A stretch of 64,000 nucleotides of DNA, taken from Hippasteria phrygiana. Taxonomy: Eukaryota; Echinodermata; Asteroidea; Valvatida; Goniasteridae. The translations under genes were made by a program, and so were the position numbers. Of the stretch, positions 1 through 8,710 are shown in pieces; position 1 is the first letter of the stretch, and each line of letters starts with the position of its first letter. Where the stretch lies: contig JAZGUH010000141.1 in the NCBI GenBank assembly GCA_037893225.1, forward strand, positions 248,001 through 312,000. Reading direction: 5' to 3'. The notes under the pieces were generated by a model that was not told the DNA's origin, did not search any database, and saw only the letters and a program-made list of their open reading frames with translations.

Positions 1-281
1 CATTATATATGGTATATATCACACAGTATGGTAAAACTTTTACACTCAGACCCAGGAGAAATATGTTAGCCTATAGGTTAGGTAACTATAGGTTGGGTAA
101 CTATAGGTTAGGTAACTAACCAAAGAGTTGATACATTTCTTTCTGGATTTCTGGGCAATGTGCCTTTAAGACAAGATTATAGAAGTACCAGTATGTCAAG
201 TGTTTTAAGAAGGGTTCAACTATTTGCAGAGAGTGCACCATTTTTTCCTGGGGGGAACTTCAAGGAGAAGACAGAATTGGC

Positions 282-704
282 TTAAATGTAGTGTACACCA
301 TTTGCTTTTGCTGTAATTTCCAGAAATAAATGGATTTGTGGGTTAGTACTTTATAAGCGTGCTAGAAAATACTGTAACACAGACCTGTTTAAAGTTTTTT
401 GTGTATGTATATATATGCTGGGAAAACCGTAGTCTGCGTAGAGAGAAAAAACTATGTTCTAGTAGTCTGGTTCCCTGACCATACTTTAGACAAAACGGAG
501 CAACTTTCAGATGTCAGCGAATTATCAGGTCGGGGAACTAGACTATATAAATTTCCACTTTTCTTGAAAACGACAGCACACCAGGTGCCATAATTTCACA
601 GGATACTTGAGACTGCTATAAATTTACTTAGTCTATTACGGTATTTCGTAATAATTCAGTAAAAAACAAATTGGAGGATTACCAATCGTGTACACTACCT
701 TTAA
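282..704 (+). mobile_element. GTAGTGTACA-ended MITE, copy 1
   Basis: The element runs from TTAAATGTAGTGTACACC to ACCAATCGTGTACACTACCT then TTAA. The interior contains the shared segments CAGAAATAAATGGATTT, TTTATA.GC and CACACCAGGTGCCATAATTT. Six copies or parts exist in this window. TTAA flanks are compatible with a piggyBac- or Kolobok-type mechanism, but the class is not certain. Confidence 0.75.
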
Positions 705-1263
705 CTTTCACAGGCCTCAATCGAACCACCTCCTAAGTTGACTCCGACTTGCAACATGGAGCAAATATTTACCAATTCCAAAACTGCTCGCTAGAACCAA
801 CGTAATTAATTTCTGCACAAATTTTGAGTGCGCATACTATGTCATCTTGCAATCTTGCAAGTGGTAAGCAGTCAGCCTGAAATAAGTTTCAATCACTAAA
901 AATTGTTGGAGTGATCAGCCATCAGAGTCAACTTATATATTGGTTTGCAGGAAACATTCCAAAGCTGCATGCTTTCCCTTCAGCTGTCACTGAAATACAG
1001 CAATTAACATATTGCTGTATAAAAAAGAGCAAGTTTGGCTTGGAATGTTTTTAGTGGAACTATTTTATCATGTGGGAGAAATGTACAATATGGGCCATTG
1101 TAGGGTACATTGCTCCCACATGATAAAATAGTCACAGAGCTATACACTATAAAACAATAAATGATCATACCTAATACGTGGGCTCTATGGAAAGCATGTG
1201 AGGCAACATGCGTACATACTCATACAATTTTGCACTGCACTTCCTAGTCCAAACGAATCGAGA

Positions 1264-1507
1264 ATATCCTAACAAACAGTAGGGCCTATACCAGGAGTGT
1301 TGTGTCTTCCTCACCTTGATAATTTTTCCAATTTTTTTCCACTGTTCTGGCTGAAAAACAAAACAAACAAAAAAACCAACTTTTATTTATAACCTCAATC
1401 AATCTTAAGGTGTAATTAACTGAATGTAAGTGATGGCTAAAATAATAATATCCTGACAAGCAGTAGGGCCTATACCAGGAGTGTTGTGTCTTCCTCACCT
1501 TGATAAT
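1264..1507 (+). repeat. 61-bp direct repeats at 1264-1324 and 1447-1507
   Basis: Both copies run from ATATCCTAACAAACAGTAGG to TTCCTCACCTTGATAAT, with two mismatches. The copies start 183 bp apart. The sequence between is unrelated AT-rich DNA. It may be a segmental duplication or the ends of a larger repeat. Confidence 0.85.
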
Positions 1508-2514
1508 CCTGGATCCGCCCCTAGGTATACTCAATTTAGCTCTTTGGCTTAGCTACCAACACGTAATATACCACATACGTGGACCACAGATGGTAACTCA
1601 AGTTGTTGACTCGGACTTGAGTCACTCAAGTCACAATATTTTGTGACCGAGACTTGACTTGTACTTTTATCTTAACTCAATCTTGAATAAAATTCTAAGA
1701 AAGGAAATGGTGATGCAGAACCTCAGATTTCAAACCACTGCACGACGTACATGTAAACCTGTGCAGCATGAGCAGTATACTGCTTGGGGGAAGTTCAATC
1801 AGCAACCATTTGTCAACCACAAGTCACTGTTCCATGGTGATCAATGTACGAAATATCTCCTGGGTATAAAGCAAAATTGGCTAATGGTCGACAAATAGTT
1901 AACTATAGTCCTTGATTGAACTTGACCTAGCACACACTGCAGCTGGCTGGCTGGCTCACGGTCGACTTTATTGGACTTAGGTTCAGCCCATTGCATAAAA
2001 GTTTTCAATTCAAGCACAATGCAACAAAGCAAAACAAAACCCAACGACGAACGGAACAGTAAAAATAATGAAAATTCATCAGTGGATTTTTAGCTTGTTT
2101 CACTGAAACGTCACAATTCCTAGTGTAATTATCTTCTGAATTGAAAAACAATCAGCTCATTCAGAAGTACAAGTCGTAGGAAATACAAGCTGCAAGGTTC
2201 TCCTGATCGAAATATACATACATCTATCTGGTATGTTAATTCTTCAGATGTATGTTGTAGTACAGAGACTTGAGACTTGAATTGTGATTTTCTTTCAAAG
2301 ACTTGACCTGCAGTGGCATAGCCAGAGCAACGGAGGGATGAAAACTGTCCCCTGTGGGAATCCCTGCACCCTCCTCCCTCCCCAGAGCTTTTAAAAAGAA
2401 TTTGTTAAGAGGCTGATGCCATATCATCTGTGATGTGTTGAATCATATACATTCACTTTGGACATTGGCTATAAAAGGCTCTTGAAAGAATTGTTCATTC
2501 AGAACTGGACCCTA

Positions 2515-2540
2515 CCCCCCCCCCCCCCCCCCCCCCCCCC
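2515..2540 (+). repeat. C26 homopolymer
   Basis: This is a run of 26 C. Similar long C or G tracts lie at 24963-24981, 25152-25171, 29229-29249 and 41293-41310, and an A23 tract at 22141-22163. Lengths may be unreliable in any assembly. Confidence 0.95.
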
Positions 2541-2774
2541 TTCAAATTATTTCAAACAAATGTGGAAACTTTTTAACAAGAATCTGAAATGTTGGTCCTG
2601 AAAATCTATTTAAAAAGAATGCACTCACCACTCTTGAAAATGGCCGTACTCCCCTTTGCTCCTCCTCCCTCTGAACAGAAGCTGGCTACTGCGAGGGACT
2701 TGGACTATATATGGTCAGATCTGAACCATGACTCTTTTTAGAGGACTTTTAGCTAAATTAGCTCTTTGGCTAAA

Positions 2775-4134
2775 CCCAGCAAACACAAAACGTTCAAAAA
2801 ACGTTTTGGTTAGGTTCTACTAGGTCACTTACGTCTTAGTCTTAAAAGGACGTTTTTAAAACGCGTATAAAATGTTGCAGATTACGTACAATTCACAGGT
2901 TTTTCCAGGACGTTCTAACAACGTTTTGCGGACGTTAGAAAATGTACCTACATGAAACGGTCTTTTGCGACGTTTGAAAAACGTTTTTCGGACGTCAGAA
3001 AACGTACATAAATTAAACGGTCTTCTAGTGACGTTTTAAAAACGTATTTCCCCGAACGTTTAAAACACTTTGAAATCAAACGTACATAAACTAACACAAA
3101 ACGTTTAAAAAACGTTTTGGTTATATAGGTTCTGTATAGGTTACTTAGGTCTTTGTCTTCAAAAACGTTTTTAAAACGTGTCTTAAACGTTTCAGTTTAC
3201 GTATAACTCGGAGGTCTTAAGTACGTTTTTCCAGACCGTTCACGTAACGTTTTTTGGACGTTGCAAAATGTACCAACATAAAACGTTCTTTTGTGACATT
3301 TAAAAAACGTTTCTTTCTGGACGTACCAACTGACCAATCAGAACTGAGGAAATTTGTATTCACAAAAGTCAAGTTAAATTTTGGTGTTTAGTCCAAAATC
3401 ACACTTTCTTGACCATAATGTGTAATTATTCAAACAATTTTACATAGAAATATGGATTTTTTGCAAACATAGGAGAACAATTGTATTAAATCTCCTTTTG
3501 TATTCAAATATTGTAATTGTTCATGGAAAACCATGACTTCATCATGGCAGGAAAAGTTGAATATAAAGGAAACTCACGACAATGCTTAGTTTGTAGTGTG
3601 TAGTAGCATGGAGGAAGAAAACTTGTATCTGTATACATTCGTAACTTAATTTATATATCGTATCTTTTTATATATAATCCCAGCCAGTGGGGCCTTGTTG
3701 GGCCTTTGATGGGCAACTGAGTAGTCACAATTGCGTTGCCCATATGGGCCCCATACAGTTTTGGCTGATGGGGGCCACTTAAGGGCTAGCCCATGCCTGC
3801 CCAAAAGGGTCCCACATGGGTGTAATAAGTTAGGCCTACTTCTATTTAGTCTGGTTATTCCCACTCCATTCATTTCTGTAAATTTGCACTTACTATCTGG
3901 CAACGTAGCTTAATTCCAGTAAATAGACATTTAGTTTATAGTGTATGTAAGTTTTAAATACGTTTTTTATGTTCTGGGAAAGTTCTTGGAACGTTCTTAG
4001 AACGTCACAAAGTTACATTTTTAAAATGTCCAAAACTGTCCACAAACTTTCGTCCAAAAAACGTTTTTTGAAACGTCCGCAAAACATAAGTAAACATTCA
4101 GAAAACGTGCCGAAAACATAAATGGTTTGCTGGG
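2775..4134. mobile_element. 1.36-kb AACGTT-rich TIR element in the GOT2-like gene
   Basis: The ends are CCCAGCAAAC and GTTTGCTGGG, a perfect 10-bp inverted repeat. Both arms are packed with AACGTTTT/AAAACGTT motifs, and the left arm contains a diverged tandem duplication of about 300 bp (around 2790-2920 versus 3090-3240). The centre (3680-3830) has repeated GGGCCCCAT and GCCCATATGGG stretches. No transposase frame is seen, so it is a non-autonomous DNA transposon. Confidence 0.72.
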
Positions 4135-4159
4135 AATGTAGTCAAAGAGCTCAATATAC

Positions 4160-4228
4160 CTTGGGGTCTACTCCAATGGGATTGTGGGCACAGGCATGAA
4201 GGATGATAATAGACCTCTCTGGAATTTT
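4160..4228 (-). CDS. GOT2: GOT2-like exon (HACAHNPxGVDP, PLP-site region)
   Basis: This exon has 69 bases and 23 codons, phase 0 at both ends: [20 protein letters not shown] then DPK. The [13 protein letters not shown] block is a hallmark of class I aspartate aminotransferases. Its asparagine contacts the PLP ring hydroxyl and is kept here. The usual threonine of NPTG is isoleucine, which is unusual. The acceptor is TTAATCCTCAG and the donor AAG|GTATAT. The donor lies only 26 bases before the end of a 1.36-kb AACGTT-rich transposon (2775-4134). The catalytic lysine exon and the C-terminal exons were not found in positions 1-4159. Confidence 0.88.
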
Positions 4229-4461
4229 CTGAGGATTAAAAGTTCAAATCATGCTCAATATCAGGTACCCCTACCTTCTTTAGCCTGCACCTAATTTCAC
4301 GAAGCACTACGACACGTCGCAACTCGACTGAGTTGCTTAATTTCTTTAATGTTGCTTTCGAAACCGGAATTTTGGAAACCGGATGGTTTCCAAAATCGAT
4401 CAATGGAATTCAAACCGAATGTTAAAAATCTGGATTTACATCCTACACATTTCTGTCTTAC

Positions 4462-4549
4462 AGAAATATCCTCCATAGAACCAGCCGCATCAAAGCCACA
4501 TGTCCTCTTGTCATAGTACCGATACCCCTTCACATCAAGACCAGAGTCT
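4462..4549 (-). CDS. GOT2: GOT2-like exon (GYRYYD / CGFD region)
   Basis: This exon has 88 bases: one base completing an R codon, then 29 codons, DSGLDVKGYRYYDKRTCGFD followed by AAGSMEDIS. The family has an RDAG-x-x-x-GYRYYDPKTCGFDF pattern followed by G-x-x-EDIS, so the match is clear. The acceptor is TTTCCTACAG and the donor TCT|GTAAGA. It ends in phase 0 and joins directly to the next exon. The preceding 45 or so residues of the family (the SGTGALR and PTWGNH motifs) should be encoded between here and 7867, but I could not find them with confidence. Confidence 0.87.
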
Positions 4550-5713
4550 CTGTAGGAAAGAATTAAATCAAAGCAAAAAGTGATCAAAGGAAAAAATCTG
4601 GGAGATCTTGACTTTTCCATTCTAGCAGAATTTTTACCAGAGACTACACATCTGAAATATCAGCGGTATTGCTTAGTCTATGAGATTACCAAAGGAAACA
4701 AAAATACACCAGAATTTGTTTGGGTTTTTCTAAACCCTATTCTCCATACCACCGGGACAATAAACAGTTTTGTCAACTTCCAGTGTGAAATGCAACGTGG
4801 TTTAATGTGGTCAGCAATGAATGGGGGTGGGGTGTTTCTCTGCCTTTGTAAACATGATACACAGTAGGGGTTGAACCCCTACCCCAAGCTTGCTCCTCTC
4901 ATATCGCAATCAATATGTTGTATCTCATCCACATGCATGCATAAATGCTAACTGTAGTGTATTTTGCTGATGTTAGTCATGGGCAATGTTTATTAATTTG
5001 TATTTTAGGAAACATTTTCAGATTGGTTTTATCGCTTAATTTATTTATTCTTTATTTGATTTTTCAGGAAAATCAACTTCCACAAAAAGATGGGATCATA
5101 CATGTACATAGTTACAAACAAACTATGGTTGATTAGTTGTGACACAGCCCCCAAAGCCAATTTTCAAGGCTTTTCCCACTACAAGTCCATTTTTATGCCC
5201 TGCCATGGCGAAGCCGAAAGGGCATACTGCGTTTGCCTTGTCCTTCCGTGTGTGGGTGCTCTTGTATTGCACTACGTTCATTCGAGGACAAGAGGAGAAA
5301 GAAAATACAAAAGAATCTTTCTTGTCCTCGAGAGACGGTCTTTTATTAAAATCGGTCCTCGAACGTAAAGATACGTGCTCAGTCTATGGGGTTGGGTTAT
5401 ATTAAAGGAACAATAGTAAACACAAAGCATTGTCCTCATCACGAGTATAGGAAAGTACGACTGGGTGTGTGTGTGTATGCGTTTGTAAATACCGGCAATC
5501 GTGGACTAGGGACAAAAGGGTTAGGGCATAGACAAAGGGTCCACGTTTGACCGAACGTCCACGATCGATTTTACATCATTACTTCAATATTTTTGCATGA
5601 ATTTTTTTTTTCAAGATGGGTTTCTGATCCAAAATATGCAATAGATCGACTAGGGAGGGGGCATTTCCTCTTTTCTATTGTCATTTTTATGGTCCTTACA
5701 AAAACCTCCAATG

Positions 5714-5898
5714 GGATTCCCATGGTGTCCAATTCACTATGCAATTCCCATTGGGTTTTGCATAGGATTCCCATGGTGTCCAATTCACTATGCAATTCCC
5801 ATGGGGTTTTGCATAGGATTCCCATGGTGTCCAATTCATCATGCAATTCCCATTGGGTTTTGCATAGGATTCCTATGGTGTCCAATTCACTATGCAAC
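5714..5898. repeat. 51-bp tandem repeat, 3.6 units
   Basis: The unit starts GGATTCCCATGGTGTCCAAT and ends GGGTTTTGCATA, repeating at 5714, 5765, 5816 and 5867 with few changes. As 51 is a multiple of three, both strands stay open across it, giving 17-residue peptide repeats. I see no sign that these are coding. Confidence 0.9.
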
Positions 5899-5985
5899 GA
5901 ACCCCCTGCTGGCTGATGAGTTCCGCTTCTTATGTGTGTGTGTGTTTTTTTTGTGTTTTTTTTTAGGGGGGGTTAATTTTTTAAT

Positions 5986-6111
5986 AAAAAGTTCCACTTT
6001 GGGGTTTGACGAACCCCCCTCCTCCAGTATCAGGTCAGGGCGTACGCGCACGCATATCACAAAAAGTTCCACTTTGGGGTTTGACGAACCCCCCTAGTCT
6101 CAGGTCAGGGA
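5986..6111 (+). repeat. Direct repeat of about 75 bp, two units
   Basis: AAAAAGTTCCACTTTGGGGT and TTGACGAACCCCCCT, followed by CAGGTCAGGG, occur twice (5986 and 6060). Confidence 0.85.
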
Positions 6112-6829
6112 ACGGGCCTGAATTTCCAATCCTATATCTACAAATCTGTGAACAAAATCTAAATGAGTATACATTAATTAGGAAGGACTTTTGAAACATG
6201 ATTTTACTGATATACTGAGAACTTACAATAGAGAAATTGCAACACAACAGCTCCAGAAACAATTGAAGAAACCATTTGCAAGTGTGTACAACATTCAAGT
6301 TCGACCACAACTGCACATGTTGCATCCTCCCAAAAATTGTGTTTTTTTTGTTTTTTAGTGCTTTTGAATTTTAAAAGGAGTCATGGATATTTTCTGTAAC
6401 ATTTTGAACAATTCTGACTTGAAATGCAGGCACTCAAACACTGGACACCATCATAAATTCTTTCAGCCCTCCACTCCCATCCCACCCCAATTTTTTGGTT
6501 GAGCCTATCAGGAGAGATAATTTTATTCGGTTATATCTTTTCCTGTTTAGAGGAGACAAAGAAAACATTTATTTTTAGAATGAACAAAGTTTTGGGTGTA
6601 GAGTGGAGGTTTTTTAGTGTTGTATAGCGGTGCTGTAGCCAACCCCATATTGGCAAGAAAGTAGAATAAATGTCCACAGGAGTAAAAAAAAATATTTAAA
6701 AAAATAGGAAAACTCCAGCCCAGGTTTGACCCTGGATTCCCACATACTTCATTACATCTTAAAGGTAGTGTACATGATTGGTAATCCTCCAATTTTGTTT
6801 TACTTAATTATTACGAAATACCTCTAATC

Positions 6830-7066
6830 TGTGGTCGGGCCAGGCCTTTGAAAAGCCCAGCCACACCCAGGCCTTCCAGCTTTTACTCTTGCTATTGTGA
6901 GCCACAAATCACCTAACAATAGAGCATAAACTAATCAATAAAGCCCCACCTCTGCCAGGCCAATTAATGGGAAGTTTATTGTGTACAACCAGGGGATTAT
7001 AGAAGCCCGAAGGCCTGGGCATTCCAGGGTCTTGGCCAGGCTTTTCAACAGCATGGCCCGACCACA
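6830..7066. mobile_element. TIR element with GTGGTCGGGCC ends, nested in MITE copy 2
   Basis: The ends are TGTGGTCGGGCCAGGC and, inverted, TGTGGTCGGGCCATGC. The repeat match continues through GAAAAGCC. Total length is about 237 bp. It interrupts the segment that in other copies reads GAAATACCTTACTAGACTGT, which proves insertion. I could not settle the target-site duplication. Confidence 0.75.
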
Positions 7067-7205
7067 AATTAACGACTGTAAGTTAATATTAGTAGTCTCA
7101 ATCATCCTGTGAAATGATGGCACATATGTGCTGTCGTTGTCAAGAAAAGTGGAAATTTATATCGTTTTCCAACGATTTCCAGCTGGAAATCATTGGGAAA
7201 ACTGC

Positions 7206-7322
7206 CCTGTAGCCTTTAGTCAAGGCGCGCGTGGCTACCCGGACGAGTGGCGCTACCCGGACATGCTGGCATTCGGGGGGCGCCACTCGTCCAGGTAGCC
7301 ACGCGCCTTGACTAAAGACTAT
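7206..7322. repeat. GC-rich hairpin inside MITE copy 2
   Basis: The segment reads TAGTCAAGGCGCGCGTGGCT at the left and, as its reverse complement, GTAGCCACGCGCCTTGACTA at the right, with GGACGAGTGGCGC mirrored between them. The same structure occurs in the copy at 46430-46915 (46597-46707), so it belongs to a subfamily and is not a local accident. Confidence 0.8.
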
Positions 7323-7679
7323 CATCCGCCCGACGGTTTTTTCACCATCCAACAACGCAAAACTTTGAACAGGTCAGTGGAACGATATTTCCTATAAAAT
7401 ACTAACTCCCAAATCTGCCCATTTCTGAAAATTGCAACAATGACCAATCATGTACACAACATAATGGTCTGAACATGTGCAAGTCTGGATTGGTCTGAAC
7501 CCATGCATGATTGCAAAACCATTATATTAAAAAGTACTTTGGAATGAGCATCAAATTTCAAACCAGGGCTCTATTTATTCAAGTCCCGATAGGAAATCTT
7601 TCTTTTCAGTTTGGACTCCTTACCTAGTGGAAATAAATCTGCTTTCAACTGTTTTGGAATTAGACATGGAACTGTCAAA

Positions 7680-7810
7680 CGCAATCTGGAGTTTTGCGCA
7701 AGTTTATTGTACTCCCTCCTGAGTTCATATCCCTATAAATGGATTTCATTCAAAGGGAAATTATAGCTCAGGAGGGAGTACAATAAACTTGCGCAAAACT
7801 CCAGATTGCG
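7680..7810. repeat. Fold-back inverted repeat, perfect 44-bp arms
   Basis: The left arm 7680-7723 starts CGCAATCTGGAGTTTTGCGC. The right arm 7767-7810 is its exact reverse complement. The loop is 43 bp. It sits 57 bp from the end of the GOT2-like exon 7867-7995, on the intron side of its donor. Perfect arms imply recent origin or gene-conversion-like maintenance. Confidence 0.9.
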
Positions 7811-7866
7811 CTTTAATACAGAACCATGCAGTCTGCACTATACACACTGCTGGATGGCTTTCTTAC

Positions 7867-7995
7867 CCTTCCGCTGCTAATAACTTCACTGTCGTCTCCA
7901 AAGGCAAGCTTAGCAGAAGCCTTGTTGAAGTCAGCTAGACCCGTGATGGGTAGGTACTCATGGTCCAGATTACTGGCTGCAATCCTCTCTTTGGC
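7867..7995 (-). CDS. GOT2: GOT2-like exon (small-domain helix region)
   Basis: This exon has 129 bases and 43 codons, phase 0 at both ends. It reads [17 protein letters not shown] at the start and [14 protein letters not shown] at the end. The match to the aminotransferase stretch with NLDKEYLPI, the GLA-F-KASA-LA segment and the SEV-xSGR end is strong and nearly ungapped. Joined to the previous exon it gives [10 protein letters not shown], exactly the family junction. The donor is AGG|GTAAGA. The acceptor, GAAAG|GCC, has a weak pyrimidine tract. This exon is much more conserved than the one before it, which argues against a uniformly neutral pseudogene. Confidence 0.88.
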
Positions 7996-8568
7996 CTTTC
8001 GATGGGAGAATAGTGAATACCAATATATTCAAATTTCAAAAGGTTAAAGTTCAAAGTGAATAAATACTACATATTTTGTTGTCATATACGCCATTTTTTA
8101 CAGTGGTGCCGCGCCCGCGTGCAGGCTGCCCGCGTTCTTTAATTTGAGTCGCGTGCGCATTTTGACAAGTTGTAAACACCCTGAGCGAGCGCCTCGCCAC
8201 CGCAGTAAATGCTTCTAATTTTGGTCGCCGGATTAGTCTATAAACAGTTCAGAAAAAGCTTGAATGGGCAAGGGTTTGTGACTGGGAATCTTGAAGTGGT
8301 GCATCTGGAAAATGGAACTAAAATACAAATAACACAGTGGAAGATTTTTAATGGTGTCTCTAGCAGGGGGATGAGGGGTGACATTTCCCCTTCTTTTTCC
8401 CTTTTAAGAATTGCAAGTTGCACCACTCCCCAATTCGTACTACTCCCTTGAAAACAAATTACGAGTTAAACATTTGCAATTTTGCCCACCCCAAACCAAA
8501 ACCTGGATACGCCACAAATCTTTTTTTGCAATGCATATATTTCTCATTCTACTATTACATGTATTTAC

Positions 8569-8710
8569 CTTTCTTACTGATGAAAGAACAAATGGTTTGC
8601 CTTCAGTATCTCTGCAACCTCCAATGATGAGGTTGATCTTGTTAGGGTTAGTATCACGCCTGAATGCTTCTATCACTCCATGATTGGCAACATCTACATG
8701 GGGCCACCAG
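8569..8710 (-). CDS. GOT2: GOT2-like exon (N-terminal substrate-binding segment)
   Basis: This exon has 142 bases: one base completing a codon, then 47 codons beginning [19 protein letters not shown] and ending FVLSSVRK. The acceptor is a CAG after a T-rich stretch. The donor is AAG followed by GTAAATAC, and an alternative TCA|GTAAGA lies 9 bases upstream. The family pattern is an S-WW-HVE start, the EAF-RDT stretch, then a GVGAYRD-GKP motif and VLPSVRK. Two departures stand out. The GPPDP-type stretch that normally follows the WW-HV motif is absent, so the segment is about four residues short. The usual GVGAYR reads IIGGCR. Both lie in the N-terminal part that folds over the active site. The frame is open and the rest is well conserved, so the identification is firm while its activity is doubtful. 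Confidence 0.85.

Larger units (their letters stand above)
1..2774. other. No host gene recognised; repeats only
   Basis: Apart from the MITE at 282-704 and the direct repeats at 1264-1507 I see nothing coding. The GOT2-like 3' exons (catalytic lysine region and C-terminus) were looked for here on the minus strand and not found. Short GGTTAGGTAACTATA repeats lie at 75-120. Confidence 0.6.
6759..7463 (-). mobile_element. GTAGTGTACA-ended MITE, copy 2 (inverted, nested insertion)
   Basis: The left end is TTAAAGGTAGTGTACATGAT and the right end ACCAATCATGTACAC. It is longer than the others because another inverted-repeat element is inserted at 6830-7066. The middle holds a GC-rich hairpin at 7210-7318. 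It lies in the GOT2-like intron between 4549 and 7867. Confidence 0.78.
4160..8710 (-). other. GOT2: GOT2-like aspartate aminotransferase gene (partial locus)
   Basis: Four minus-strand exons, in order 8569-8710, 7867-7995, 4462-4549 and 4160-4228, translate to consecutive parts of a mitochondrial-type aspartate aminotransferase. This PLP enzyme interconverts aspartate plus 2-oxoglutarate and oxaloacetate plus glutamate, and serves the malate-aspartate shuttle in mitochondria. The order, GT..AG borders and phases agree with the family. Missing from what I can read are exon 1 (targeting peptide, expected above 8710), the segment of about 45 residues that should lie between 7867 and 4549, and everything after the HNPxG motif, which would lie below 4160 or beyond the left edge. 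The introns are full of transposons. Several near-invariant residues differ, so this could be a diverged paralogue or a decaying copy. No stop codon interrupts the four exons. Confidence 0.8.

Noticed and set aside
5571..6097. Long overlapping frames with 17-residue repeats on both strands
   Set aside because: They are a by-product of a 51-bp tandem repeat whose length is a multiple of three. There is no splice or start context.
6600..6700. Possible GOT2 PTWGNH exon (minus strand reads FLPIWGW)
   Set aside because: There is no acceptor or donor in the right phase, and the similarity is limited to a few residues.
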